Below the pieces are notes generated by a model that saw only the letters and a list, made by a program, of their open reading frames with translations, made no database searches and was not told the origin of the DNA. Position numbers and translations under genes: made by a program. From positions 9,483,829-9,547,828 of the forward strand of contig CM030931.1 in NCBI GenBank assembly GCA_018136815.1: 64,000 nt of DNA. The letters are read 5' to 3'. This DNA is from Isochrysis galbana. Taxonomy: Eukaryota > Haptophyta > Isochrysidales > Isochrysidaceae. Every line of letters begins with the position of its first letter. The first letter of the stretch is position 1. Shown here piece after piece: positions 30,861 through 41,628 of the stretch.

Positions 30861-32660
30861 ATGTGGTGTTTCACAGTAACCCCCGTTCACACTGCGCCGA
30901 AGCTCTGGACTTCTCTCTCCGGACTTCGCTCTCTCGCTGCCGTGGCGCCGCCGCTCCGCGGGGCCCCTCGTCAGCGACCGAGCCCTCTCCTCCGGGAGAG
31001 CAGGCCGCGCACGGCCGCTCCGCCAGTGCCTCACACGCACAGGCTCCGCTCCGGCTGCGTTATGCCGCGGGGGGCTGCCCGGCCTCGAGCGACTCGAAGC
31101 CCGGCGCCTCTCACATCGTCTCCCCCTCCCCGTCAAGAGCAGGAGGACGAAGATGCCCCTCCTTCGGAAGGGGACACTGGGGCTTCGGAGGAGGGAGCTG
31201 GGGAGGCTGGCTCCTCCCCTCCTTCCGAGCCTGAGTCGGAGTCTTCCGGGGGCGCGCTACGTATCCCAGCCAACCCGACTGACGCTTGGTTGGACTCCAT
31301 TCTCAACAAGCTGGTTGAGAGGCAGAGGCAACTGCAGCTGGTGGGCAAGGACGGTGGCAGGGAGGCTTCCGACGCCCCCCCCCCCGCGGGGGGGGGGGCC
31401 GAGGTCATTGTCCCGCAGGATGAGCTCATCGAGGTTGTCTTTGAGTGCGAGGGCGTTGAGCGGGCGGAGGCACGTGATACCGTTTCCGCTGAGATCGATG
31501 GAGGTGGGCCCCTTCCTTGTGGCAAGGGCTTCGCAGAGGAGTTGCGCGCCGCGGTCTCCAAGCGCGTCCCACGGGCAGCCCTGCTGCCGCGCCCACGCCA
31601 GCACCTCCATGTGACCCGCCTGCGCCGCCGCCGCGCACGTCCGCGCGTCCCACGGGCACCCCTGCGCGCGCGCGTACTCCAGCGTCCGCAGGTGCCCACG
31701 CCGTGCGGCCACCGCGCACGTCCGCGCGTCCCACGGCAACCTTCGGCGCTCGTGCAACCACGCCAGCACGCGCGGGTTTGGGTTGGACGCCGCGTGCATG
31801 CACGCCTCGCGCCCCTCCCATCCCACCGGATCCGGATGGCGCCGCCGCTCCAACTCTTCGACCGCCGCCGCCAGCAGCGCCACCGAACGCGTGTGCCGCG
31901 CCACCGCGTGCACCAGCGCCTCGCTGCTGTGGTTACTACTTCAAGTAGCTGTGACAAGACGGCATCCCATAAGCGCAAGAGGAGCCGCGAAAGCAGCCCA
32001 AGCCGCAAAGCGGCCGCCCACCGCTGTCTATCGTGCGGTGTGCCCGCTACGGGTCCCCGCACGCTAGAGGCATGCGGCCGGACTCAATCGGACCCTGACA
32101 GCGAGTGGATTTGCCCGAGCTGCGACCCCGACGCGCGGCGCGAGTCTCAGCCGAACAACGTCATCCATCCTTCGGACTCGGAGGAGTTTCCAGACCACAC
32201 GCCGTCTGACTGCTACAGGTGCACAGTGAAGCGTCGGATTAAGAAGTGCGCCATCCAAACCGACAACGGTAACCTCGAGATCTGGATTGGCAACACAAAA
32301 GTGCTAGTCCAGAGCATCGATAGCATCACCCCACTCCGTGACAAGATGGCTTACGACAGCAGGAAGAAGAGGTTGATGGATGAGGCTGATGGATCTGGTC
32401 GAGCGGATGCTCGGCACAAACCGTCCATACTTGACGCGGCTGAAGATTGTGGACACCGACTACACGCTCGGAGACCTCTTCAAGTACCTCCCCGAAAACC
32501 TCTGCACCTCTTGCGGTTGAGGCGCTCTGCATGGTTCGCCAGGGTCGACAGGATTTCTGGCGCAAGATCCAGCACCCAAGTCTGCCTCCATACCTCACGC
32601 ACGCGCGCCTCATGCTGCACAGGAATGCAAGGAGACACTTGCACTTCACTCGGACGTTGA
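30861..32660 (+). CDS. Composite plus-strand frame, unknown protein, probably decayed
   Basis: A frame of 600 codons is open from ATG 30861 (a second ATG is at 31062). It begins with an acidic, Ser/Pro-rich part and NPTDAWLDSILNKLVERQRQ, passes through a GC-rich segment that is better explained by an antisense ankyrin/LRR fragment, and resumes with KRKRSRESSPSRKAAAHRCL, a Cys-rich pair (CLSCG ... WICPSC) and KVLVQSIDSITPLRDKMAYD. After about 32370 the coding signal moves to other frames: LVERMLGTNRPYLTRLKIVD, then DFWRKIQHPSLPPYLTHARL, then ECKETLALHSDVEAVRWAKS ending in TGA near 32744. This suggests at least two small indels or unrecognised introns. No family is recognised; PHD-like zinc binding is only a guess. 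Confidence 0.35.
   Translation: MWCFTVTPVHTAPKLWTSLSGLRSLAAVAPPLRGAPRQRPSPLLRESRPRTAAPPVPHTHRLRSGCVMPRGAARPRATRSPAPLTSSPPPRQEQEDEDAPPSEGDTGASEEGAGEAGSSPPSEPESESSGGALRIPANPTDAWLDSILNKLVERQRQLQLVGKDGGREASDAPPPAGGGAEVIVPQDELIEVVFECEGVERAEARDTVSAEIDGGGPLPCGKGFAEELRAAVSKRVPRAALLPRPRQHLHVTRLRRRRARPRVPRAPLRARVLQRPQVPTPCGHRARPRVPRQPSALVQPRQHARVWVGRRVHARLAPLPSHRIRMAPPLQLFDRRRQQRHRTRVPRHRVHQRLAAVVTTSSSCDKTASHKRKRSRESSPSRKAAAHRCLSCGVPATGPRTLEACGRTQSDPDSEWICPSCDPDARRESQPNNVIHPSDSEEFPDHTPSDCYRCTVKRRIKKCAIQTDNGNLEIWIGNTKVLVQSIDSITPLRDKMAYDSRKKRLMDEADGSGRADARHKPSILDAAEDCGHRLHARRPLQVPPRKPLHLLRLRRSAWFARVDRISGARSSTQVCLHTSRTRASCCTGMQGDTCTSLGR
31381..31940 (-). pseudogene. Ankyrin-repeat and LRR gene fragment
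   Basis: On the minus strand the frame reads NPNPRVLAWLHERRRLPWDA, RTCAVAARRGHLRTLEYARA, QGCPWDARTCAAAAQAGHME, then a Cys-Pro-Trp-Asp end: the GCPWD-type ankyrin repeat abundant in algal and giant-virus genomes. It then changes directly into a leucine-rich repeat (GAQLLCEALATRKGPTSIDL, SGNGITCLRPLNALALKDNL, DELILRDNDLG). It has no start and ends in a GC-run, so it is a fragment of one or two genes, lying antisense inside a plus-strand frame. Confidence 0.65.
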
Positions 32661-32818
32661 GGCCGTGCGCTGGGCGAAAAGCAGCGATCTGGACGCGAAG
32701 GTTGCGAAAAAATTGCAGGGCATGTGGGAGAGCAATGCAATGTGACTGGCCGGCGGCCGACGCGCGCATAATGTGAAGGGACCCGCGTGCGTGAGGCGGT
32801 GTGAAAAGGCCGTGCGCT

Positions 32819-33339
32819 TGCATGGAGGGCGCGTGACTTGTCGATCCCGTTCATGTAACGAAAGTTTTCGGAGTTGATTTCAAAAGAAATAGATGAGTAA
32901 TTAGCGCCCGCGTGGAGTGCCCTCACCAGGGGGGGGGGGTAGTCACAACGGGGATGATAGAAGTCCCGCGCCTTTGTGGTGGGGAGGGGGGGGGGGGAAG
33001 AGTAGAAGTCACAAGTGTCATAGCGGGGACGGTAGAAGTCCCGCACCTCGGAGAGAGTTATCATACAGTCTCATAGAGTATGAAGTATGAAGTGTGATGA
33101 GTAGCGAGTAGCGAGTAGCACAAGAAGGTATTGTCATACAGTTGGGACTGGGACGGGAACGTACCAGCATAAATAGCTTTCCATAAATAAGGCCCGACCG
33201 AGCTTTATCTAGCTTTGGTGCCATTCTCATTCCGACCATAGATTGGACAAGCTTTCCGGCAAGCTTTGGTGTACATGTCAACCATCTCTCCAAACAAGCT
33301 TTCTGAGATTTTGGACCATCTTTCTGTAAGGGGTTACTG
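32819..33339. other. Intergenic with a short repeated GGTAGAAGTCCCGC block
   Basis: AGTCACAA...CGGGG(A/C)GGTAGAAGTCCCGC appears at about 32941-32972 and again at 33006-33046, with G-runs between. No gene was seen. Confidence 0.5.
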
Positions 33340-33543
33340 CAGGAGAGGGGAGAGAGAGCGCGGAGAAGGGGGTGGGCGGAGCGAGATGCCAAAATATCCG
33401 GGGAAAGGGAGACTCAAGTTGCAAGTTGCACCTTATCGTAGAAAGTTTATTGTGCGTGAAAGTAGGCTAATACAGTAGTAAGTAGTGAGTCCACGGCCAC
33501 GGCCGCATGTGCATGTGCAGTAAGAATATTATACGGTTTTTTT
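33340..33543 (+). repeat. 5'-truncated retroposon fragment, type II 3' end
   Basis: CAGGAGAGGGGAGAGAGAGC to GTGCAGTAAGAATATTATAC plus a T-run matches the 3' half of retroposon copies at 54.1 and 58.9 kb. No target duplication was found. Confidence 0.65.
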
Positions 33544-34194
33544 AATGGTGGTCCATGACATGCGAGTGTCGTGTTTCCCCTCTACCCCCACAACATGGAC
33601 TTTCACGTACACGCGAACATAAAATTCCCCGCGAGTAGCTGTAGCTGGCGCTCCCCCCTATGCTTTCTTACCATACCGGCAGTTACCAGTTAGGCATCTT
33701 TGGCATGGCAAGCGGCCGCACTGAGCGTGGCTAGGTGCCCAAGTGTGCCCCAAGTGAAGTATAATGCCGATCCCTCACTTCGAATGAAAAGCCACTGAAC
33801 GCATGCACGGCATGGTGGACGCCTGATGCGTGCGCTTCGCACTCGAAATGGCTCCTCGCCCCCGCCCCCTTCTTCTCGTATGCGTTCGCACAACGAAAGG
33901 GTGCAACTTTTGCCAATTCGTATCGAGCCTCGGTGCCACCATCCGATCTGCATCAATGGCGGCACGCCATCAACTCCTTCGTGAGTGCTTGCTGTAGAGC
34001 ATTCGCCCTTTGCGAGCGTCTTACCTAACACATGCTCACAATGTGACCACTAGCCATCGTCAATCATCATCGCGGCTTCTAGAAGCGACCCAGTTTGGGT
34101 CGGGGATAGGCCAATCAAGCAATAGTCTCACGAGTTCAGGCATCCCATCAGGTGAGCCCTTCATAGCCGGTGAGACCCAGCGTTGAGCTTTTGA
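33544..34194. other. Intergenic, no gene seen
   Basis: Region downstream of clpP; no domain-bearing frame or RNA gene could be supported. Confidence 0.4.
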
Positions 34195-35364
34195 TCAGGG
34201 ACCATCCACGGACGTAACGATCTTGTCAATGAGACCATACTCGAGTGCCTGCTGCGCGGACATGTAGTTATCACGATCGAGGTCTGAGAGGATGCGCTCG
34301 CGCGTTTGCCCCGTCATTTGAGCATACCTGAGGCAGACGCCAAGGCAAACGCGGTGAGCGAGAGAGCAGACCACAAGATCAGAGTGGCGAATGGACCAAT
34401 GAAAGAGGCGAATCGATTAGATCGACTCTAGCGTGCACCATGCTATCCGCTCGCATGGTGGCGAAAGGGCGGTGAGAACCATGCGATGGCCGGCAGTGGC
34501 CCGTGAAGAGAATGCCTCAAAGTTCAGCTGATGTGGTTGCAATGCGGCTTAATCGAGGAGCAATCAGTTTTGAGCGGAATCTCCCGCATACTTGGAATCT
34601 CCGGTGTGCGCAAGCTTGGGTGTGCACTCACATCGTAACGAGTGTACCCTTGATCTTCAGGATCTGCTCTGCCTCGACGCGGACATCCTCTGCCTGACCC
34701 TCGGATCCACCCATCGGCTGGTGAATCATGACCCGGGAGTTAGGCAGAGCGACCCGCTTGCCGCGCTCGCCAGCACCCAGGATAAAGGACGCCATCGATG
34801 CAGCCATGCCAATGTTGCATGTGATCACTGGCGACTGGATGTGCTGGATGGTGTCGTATAGAGCCAGGCCAGCGATGACGGAGCCGCCTGGAGAGTTGAT
34901 GTACAAGTACATCGGCTTGCCAGGCTCCTCCTGGGCCAGTCACATGAGCAAGCGAGGAGGGTGCTCAGTTGGAAGGGCTGTGGTAGCGTTACACTACAGC
35001 ACGGGTGCCTACGCTGCCGCGCTTCTCAGGCATGTCGCACTGCGGCTGGCGGGCTGATTCTGACCGAGTCGCCGAAGAGCATTACGGCGATGATCTGGTT
35101 GCAGATCTCGTCGTCAATCTCCTGCCCGAGGAAAATGAGCCGCTCGCGATAGAGCCGGTTGTAGATGTCGATCCAGTCGGCGCTCGACGAGCCAGGCACG
35201 CGGTAGGCGACCTTGGGCACGCCGATGGGCATGTGAGGCTGGGTGGATCGCGGCGGGACGTGTTGTCCCGGCGTCCATCCGGCGGGCGCTCTGAGCAGCC
35301 CGCCCGCTGAGTAGGCCGCGCATCTGGCGAGGAGCGCCAGCAGCAGAGTCGGCGCGCGCAGCAT
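34195..35364 (-). CDS. clpP: ClpP-type serine protease subunit, probably plastid
   Basis: Three exons, 35364-35065, 34930-34632 and 34327-34195, with closed phases give 243 residues. The N-terminus [20 protein letters not shown] is signal-peptide-like, followed by a transit-like stretch rich in Pro and Arg, as for proteins sent through the secretory route into a secondary plastid. The ClpP fold is clear: [20 protein letters not shown], catalytic Ser145 in [12 protein letters not shown], His170 in [10 protein letters not shown], and Asp219 in [10 protein letters not shown]. All three catalytic residues are present, so this is an active-type ClpP and not a ClpR. It would assemble with a Clp ATPase to degrade unfolded stromal proteins. 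Plastid rather than mitochondrial location is inferred from the signal peptide. Confidence 0.92.
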
Positions 35365-35444
35365 CTCTCGTTCTCTCTCGTCTCCCCTCGCCTCCTCGCG
35401 CTGCCCGCCCCCTCCCCCCGCCCCCATCCCCCCCGCGCGGCGTT

Positions 35445-35469
35445 CCCCCCCCCCCCCCCCCCCCCCCCC
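35445..35469. repeat. Run of about 25 C upstream of clpP
   Basis: Uninterrupted C-run about 80 bp upstream of the ATG at 35364; G-run on the coding strand. Confidence 0.85.
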
Positions 35470-35653
35470 ACTCCTCCCCCCCGCCGCAACTCCACAGAGG
35501 ACGAGCGCAGCTCGTGCCACGGCGGCGTGGAGTACAAGTAAAATTGGCTGTCAATCCCCATTTTCCGTCTCTTCTCTCTCTCTCCCTTCCCACCCTCTCT
35601 CCCTCTCTCTCTCTCTCCTCTCGCCGTCCGATCAAGCTCTCGTCAAGCCATTG

Positions 35654-35673
35654 TAGAGTAGAGAGTAGAGTGC
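35654..35673 (-). promoter_or_regulatory. GAGTA cluster upstream of clpP
   Basis: TAGAGTAGAGAGTAGAGTGC holds three GAGTA/GAGTG words, as next to the AGTACT dyads of other genes, but lacks AGTACT itself. Confidence 0.35.
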
Positions 35674-35735
35674 AGCCGGCCTAGAGACGGAGGTTCGGCG
35701 CGGCGTCTGAGTGGTGGTTCTTGCTGAGCCTATTC

Positions 35736-36240
35736 CTCGAGCAGGTGAGGGCCCCAGCGCCCCGCTCATGGCCCAGAGGGTGCACCCTAGGCCCAGGTCA
35801 GGATTTCGGAATTTTTTTTCAAAATTTGGGGGTGGGTTTACTCACAGATTTCGGGGCGAAATTTCGCAAAATTTGGGGGGCTCCTGCAGCGCCCTCGCAA
35901 AATTTGGGGGCTCCTGCAGCCCCCCCCCCCCCATCACCATCACTCCCATCACCCCATCCCCATCCCCCATATTCATATCCTATCTTAGGGGAGCAGGGGG
36001 GCTCCTATACCTAGGGAGAAGGGCGGGGGGCGGGGGGGGGTAGTAAGTAGTAAGGGCGGGAGGCGGGAGAGAGAGGGGAGAGGGTAGGGTAGTAAGAGTA
36101 AAGGGCGGGAGAGGGGGGGTAAGAAAGGGCGGGAGAGGAGGGGTCGTAGTAAAGGCGGGAGAGGGGGGGGGGGAGGCACGGGGGCGGCGGAGAGAAGAGA
36201 GCGAGAGAGCGCGAGCGCGATCCGCAGACCGCAGACCGCA
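35736..36240. repeat. Short tandem repeats
   Basis: CGCAAAATTTGGGGG-CTCCTGCAG is repeated at about 35866-35920, and units of GTAAGTAGTAAGGGCGGGAG type recur between 36035 and 36165. No gene. Confidence 0.6.
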
Positions 36241-36380
36241 GACCATCATGTTTGGCGATGGACAAATGAGTGCCTTGGCCGATCAGATTCAATGTGGGTT
36301 GATGTTGCGGTATAATCACACCGGTGACCTTGAGTAAGGAGTGAGTAATACGTTAGTAGAGTCAAGGCTAGGGCTCGCTA

Positions 36381-36536
36381 TTAATAGGCACTTTTTGAAA
36401 CCCCCTATTAACGGCATATTAATTGGCTACCGATTAATAGGTTGGCTTCAAAACCCCATATTAATCGCCCTATTAATCGCTTCTCCACCGAGCTTCCAAA
36501 ACTCAAAACACCCTATTAATAGCCTATTAATATAAG
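36381..36536. repeat. Cluster of CTATTAAT/ATTAATAG words
   Basis: At least nine ATTAAT cores, mostly as CCTATTAAT or its complement ATTAATAGG, occur in 156 bp of an otherwise GC-rich region. The arrangement resembles iterated binding sites; the function is unknown. Confidence 0.7.
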
Positions 36537-36619
36537 GATTATATTACAAGTTTACTGCGTTGTAGCGTTGTAGCGCTTTCCCCACGAACAAAAAAAGTTG
36601 AGGCCCAAGACGCACACAA

Positions 36620-36690
36620 GGTGCGCCCCGGAATCGAACCCCTCAACTTGCAGCCTACGACGGGACTGCTGCGCACTAAGCTAGGCTTAG
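36620..36690 (-). tRNA. tRNA-like sequence, probably a pseudogene or SINE head
   Basis: On the minus strand TAGCTTAGTGCG (A-box-like) is followed about 31 bp later by GGTTCGATTCC (perfect B box), ending CGGGGCGCACC. The anticodon arm CAGTC/GGCTG encloses 8 instead of 7 bases and the acceptor stem does not pair, so it is not a standard tRNA. A polymerase III promoter relic is the best reading. Confidence 0.3.
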
Positions 36691-36769
36691 TTCGCCGATG
36701 CTCACAAGGCTCAGAAGTAATACAAATTCATGCCATGTACAATCTCTCTTTGTCTCCCCCCCTGGCGAG

Positions 36770-37540
36770 AGGCGCGGCGGAAGTTGGGGAGTGGCCAATG
36801 ACGGGCTGGCCAGAGTTCTGGAAGAAGGCACTCAGAAACATACGCGAACTAAAACTCACGCCTTTGAGCACCAGCAGGGAGGGCCTACTCTCGCAACCTA
36901 TATGGGACAACCCGACATATCCGGGGCCCAAACTACAACCCACGTGGATAAAGCTATGGAATAGGCTTGAATGTAACACCATGCACAATGTGTTTCGAGA
37001 CTACGGCGCGACGACGCCCTACACTAGAGAGGAATGCGCAGAATACCTAAAAAATAACGATACATACATTCACGTCCAAGGAGACTTTATCCCAAGGGAA
37101 AAATTCCTAGAGTCGTGGGACACAATAGTAACACACGCCAAAACTATAGTGGCGACGCCGCAAAACACGGACAATGATAAAAACAAGAAGGCCCGTCGAA
37201 ACGCCGGAGAACAAGCCGACCCGGAAGAACCGCCTCCCGAGATACGCATAACACAAGACGGGGAATACTACGCGAGAATCAAAGATACATGGTACGACAT
37301 GGAACTCTCATACCTAGGCACACCAATAATCGGGGAAAAAACGAGGGACACTCCCTCGAATCTAGACACATCCCCCCCGGCACAATGGGGTGAGGGATAC
37401 AAATCCAACAAAAGAATCGAATACCCGCTAGCAGATGAGTACTCCTTAGACGGAGAAACGCCGCTAGACGAAACGGGAGTCGAACATATAACAAGAGCTC
37501 TACAGCAAACGGGCCACAAAAGCAAACTCGGCGGGCCAGA
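36770..37540 (+). mobile_element. LINE fragment copy B, middle part
   Basis: Plus-strand coding for WPEFWKKALRNIRELKLTPL, REGLLSQPIWDNPTYPGPKL, MHNVFRDYGATTPYTREECA and YPLADEYSLDGETPLDE, collinear with copies A, C and D. It stops before the zinc-knuckle region, at about 37540, where it meets the gag-like fossil. No target duplication or tail was found, so it is a rearranged internal fragment. Confidence 0.7.
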
Positions 37541-37559
37541 AGGAAAGTCGGCGACTACT

Positions 37560-39378
37560 TCCGGTAGTGGGGCCGTCCATGGGGCGAATGGGTCCACGAG
37601 CGGCGTGAGCGCCTCTCGTGTGTCTTTTTGCGACGGCGACGTTGTCGGCAGTCGCTCGTCTGCCCCCGCCTCTTCTGCGGGAGGTGGGGCGGTAATTACT
37701 TCGGGGTGTGCATTATGGGGATTGCCCTGCACCTCTCCCCGACTAAAGCGAGAAAGCGACGCCCTCGTCGCGGCGTTAGCCAGGCTAACGGCCTCTCGAG
37801 CGTCGGTAGAGCTCCACGACGGGTTAGCGGCCAAGCTCTCGTGAGCGGTAGCGAGTAAGGAGGTGGCCGAGGAAGCCGGCGAAAAGGAGTTGTGGCGGCA
37901 ATGCGCCAGAAGGACGGGCATCCATTGGGTCGCCATAGCACCGGCGACGCCCACGTAAGTGCGGCTGCGCAGGGCACCGCGGTGGGGAGAAGGCGGCAAA
38001 TTGGCCATGGCCGAGAGTCGGCCCTCTACGACACACGTAGGGGTCAGAGTAGGGAGCGAGTCGGAGAGGTATAGGCCCGTGGCCTTTTGGTGCCCGGTCC
38101 CGTGTTCATGTGTTCATAGGGTTGGACATATTGGCGTGGAACCAGCTCCCCGACCAAAGCGGTTGCCTCTGAGTGCATCCGGGGGTTTTCGACCGCGACG
38201 AAGGGAGCGTCGGAAAGGGCCATCGAGACGAACACTCGCGCTGCCGATTCGAGAGCGAGCCGTCTGTTGGGTTCCTTGTCGAGCCATTGGCGGCTGACCG
38301 CGGACAGGTAGGTATGCTCGAAGTGCGGCGAGTCTCGGTAGAGCGAGGCGACTTGAAAGGCCTCGTAACCCAGGAGGTTCATCCACTCGGCGTTGATGAT
38401 GTCACGCTCGCCGTCCGGGGCGTACCCTGGGTCGGGTGGATGCTCGAGCTTTGGCGCCGACGTCAGCGGTACCGCGCGGAGGCCCATGGTCGACAGCGGC
38501 GGGGCGCTCGTGTCCTCGCGGCGAGGCGTGAAGTGGGGCCTTGGTGTGAAGGGCACCGGCGGGGTGTGGGGGTCCTCCGGGTACCCGTAGCCGGGAGCGG
38601 GGGTGAAGTCAGCCCGAGAGGAGGAGCGAGGGGCGTAAGGGAGCACCCCTACCGAGGTGCGAGGTGGGGCGACCGCGTGAGGCGCTGAAGGACGTGCGGT
38701 CGATGAAGGGGGCGGTCTTGGCGCCGAAGGGGGTGCCGTTTCCGCTGCAGGTGTCGGGGTGGTAGAAGCCCGCAAGGCCCTGACGTGGGTGCTGAGGCCC
38801 GCTATCATCTCGAGGAGGGCGGCGTGCTCTCGGTCACGTTTCTCATCGCGAAGTAGTTGGGCGTCGATCGAGGACTGCATGTGGGCGAGGCGGTCGGCTA
38901 AAAAGTCGGCGGCCGAAGGGGACTCGCTTACGTGTTCCCACGCGCTGTCTTCAAGCGGGTGGACTTGGGGTTCGGGCCTCGGGCTGCCCAAGGTCCCGAG
39001 AGAGGTGAGCTCGGTTCGATCGCGGAGTGGATCCACGAGCGGCGGCTCGTCAGACGGAGCGGCGGATGGCGCCGCCGTGTTAGAAGGACCTTGCGGAGGC
39101 TCGGAGCCGCCGGTTCCGACGAAGTGGACCCCTTGTGGCCCTAAAGAAGTTCCCGCTGTTTCCATGGGCAGAAGTGGAGCGGGATTATGGGATGGCGAGG
39201 TCGTAGGCGCCAAGACGGAATTTGTGCTTGTCGAACACGCGATGACTATTGGCTCGTGGGCAGAGGGCTGTTCGATCGAGCCGGCAGCTGACGCGGCCGT
39301 GAAGGAGTTGTAGGTAGTTGCTTGCGGGAATATGTCTGAGAGGTCATAGTAGGAGTCGGGTCTGACAGCTTCTACCAT
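37560..39378 (-). mobile_element. Gag-like fossil, possible LTR-type retroelement piece
   Basis: A Pro/Ser-rich protein frame begins at ATG 39378. It contains a predicted coiled coil (FLADRLAHMQSSIDAQLLRD region) and a helical C-terminal region, which together resemble a gag-type or ORF1-type structural protein. Further sequence with similar coding composition continues to about 37560, where LINE copy B begins. No protease, reverse transcriptase or integrase was seen, and no paired long terminal repeats were recognised. It is an incomplete, broken copy; age cannot be judged. A host Ser/Pro-rich protein is the alternative. Confidence 0.35.
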
Positions 39379-40210
39379 CGAGTGAGAGGGACGAGAAGAG
39401 AGACGGAGGTTCGGAGGCTCACAACGCGCGGCGTTGGAGGGTAGGGCCGAGGCTAGCTAGCGAGCTAGAGGAAGAGAGAGGAGGAGAATGAGAGCTTCTT
39501 AGGTCCAAGGCAAACACGAGAGACTACAACACACGGACCCCAAAAAGATGCTCCACCACACAGACACACACGAACTAAACCAAACAGGGCGAAAACTGAC
39601 CACACTCAGGGCGGACTGTCAAGCGTCGGCACCAAGGCAACTCATCGGCGCACAGACATGCGAAACAGAGAAGTCGGAACACCGAGAGCAGACCTCGCTG
39701 TGGAGCTACCGCCGAGATACGAGGAGAAGACAGAAGACAGTCGTGGAACGTCTGATGACATCGAAAGAAAGTAAGAGAAGGGGTAGAATGTCGCCGACGA
39801 GACCTTGAGGCTTAAGATAAACCACCGGTTAAAAGTAAAAGTCTGTCATCGTATGGAATACGACAAGGAGAGGCCGCGACCGAGAAGGCGAAAGCCGGAG
39901 GAGGGGCCCATGTTTTGTTTTTGGGGGCGGTGGCTGGCAGACCCCCCCTTTTCGCCACAGTGAGAAGAGAGAAGCCTAACTAACGAGTGTCGATTCGCGA
40001 ATGCGACAGTCTTTCACATGTAGGATGCCCCCATCTCGGATCGCGGGGTAGGGGTACTAGTAGGGGCGTAGGGGCTCCAATGCCATCGAGAGCACGGTCC
40101 TACAGCACTAAGGTGATACTCCCATAGACGGAAAACTCTAAAACATAAAACTCTGACAGCAAGGTCGCGGTTGCCTGCGGGGTTTCAATAAAATAGACGA
40201 ATAGATTATT
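39379..40210. other. Intergenic, with an R3-related piece
   Basis: At 40095-40162 CACTAAGGTGATACTC ... AAAACTCTGAC resembles the 3' part of repeat R3. Apart from the leader of the gag-like frame, nothing else was recognised. Confidence 0.45.
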
Positions 40211-40226
40211 AGAGTACTCAGTATGA
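40211..40226 (+). promoter_or_regulatory. AGTACT promoter-like motif
   Basis: TAGAGTACTCAGTATG lies about 220 bp upstream of the ATG at 40446; C-runs fill 40258-40410 between the two. Confidence 0.4.
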
Positions 40227-40445
40227 AATATGCGAAGCGAGGAGCTCTGGACGGACCCCCCCCCGCGCGCGCCGCCTCCCGACGCCGGAACCCTCCCCCC
40301 CTCCCCCTCCCCCCTCCCCGCCCCCCCCCCCCCCCGTGCGCCCCCCCCCCCCCCCCCCGCCGCCGCCGCCGCAGGCCCCCCTTCCCCCCCCCCCCCCCCC
40401 TCTCCCCCCCTCCCGACGGGCCTCGGCGACCCGCGCGCCAAACTG

Positions 40446-41628
40446 ATGGCGAGGCTCTGCCTGCTGCTCATGGTCTGCGTGGGAGCGGCGGCCGTGCCGC
40501 GCAGCCTCGGCCCGTCCGTCTCCAGGGGAATTCGCCCGCGGACCCACCCAGTCGAGCTACACGCAGCTAAGACTGCGCCCAACTCACCGTCCTCGCCTGC
40601 TCGCTCACTCGCTGCTGGATGGGGCGTCTGCGGATTCCTTGGCATCCTCGTTCAGGCCATTGGACGACTAGCTCCCGTTGCGGTGCAGCCGCTCATACAG
40701 CGCGACCTCACCCTCCTCCAGTGGGGACTGTGCGTGCTTCACGCCCCTAGCGGCTCGCATTGCGCCTGATTATTCCCAAGACCTCTACCTCTCTTCCTGA
40801 TTATTCCCAAGACACCTACCCCTCTTCCCACTCATTTGGGAACGAGAGCAACCTCATCGCTCTAGCCTGGACGCTAGCCGCTGCGAGTCCACACCGATTT
40901 TATGTGCGGTCAGGTATGGAAGTTCAATGGCGTTCTTTGCCTACACCGAGGGGTACAAGGCCTTTCAGCTTAAGTTTTCCCCACTCGTCGTTCAACGAGC
41001 GATGACACTTTCACGTTCACCTGCACCGCCGTTGCACCACACACTTTTCGCCCCCTTCTACTCCATGGGCTTGTTTTACGCATCCAAAAAGCGAAAGATC
41101 GTCTCATGGTCCATCACCATCGGTGTCGCCTGCATCATTGGCGCCGTTAAGCGGCTGCCTTACCCGTGAGTGCTTTGCCCTTGCCCTCCTTCCTAATCTT
41201 GCCAGTAGCTACCCCTCTTCGACTCGCCCCAGCAGTCACTCCTATACACGGGTCACGCCGCATCCCACCCTGTGGAGACCGTTATCTGCTTCTTGTTTGC
41301 GCATCATCACTCACCCAGTGATGCCATACACACCTGTCGCAATCTTCTTTGCTTCACACAAGTGGTTGCCTTCATCTAGGGTTCTTTCACAACACTTTTC
41401 TCCTGCTTTTCGCTCGCACGTGTTGATCCAGTCTTCCTCTCCTCTGCGTCATTCAATCATATCCCCTTTCCACCGTGTAGATGGCGCTCGGTCGTGGACG
41501 CCGGCGTGTGCACTGGCCTTTTTTGGGGAGGCACTTCGATTGCTCTCATCTACGCTCGTGCACTTGGGGGCAAGTTCCCAAATGTCAGTGCCGAACTTCC
41601 TGAGGGGCAAACCCCCAAGAATCGTTGA
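40446..41628 (+). CDS. Conserved membrane protein with EGYKAFQLKFSP motif
   Basis: Three exons, 40446-40729, 40914-41165 and 41481-41628, close in phase to 227 residues. The start MARLCLLLMVCVGAAAVPRS is a signal peptide followed by a Ser/Pro/Arg-rich transit-like region. Then come a hydrophobic segment (WGVCGFLGILVQAIG), the striking FFAYTEGYKAFQLKFSPLVV, a membrane segment around LFAPFYSMGLFYASKKRKIV, another at VSWSITIGVACIIGAV, and a last one at VVDAGVCTGLFWGGTSIALI. I recall similar EGY-FQ-KFSP proteins from algae and plants but cannot name a family or function. A plastid envelope or thylakoid location is inferred from the N-terminus. The first intron boundary was chosen to keep phase. 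Confidence 0.7.
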
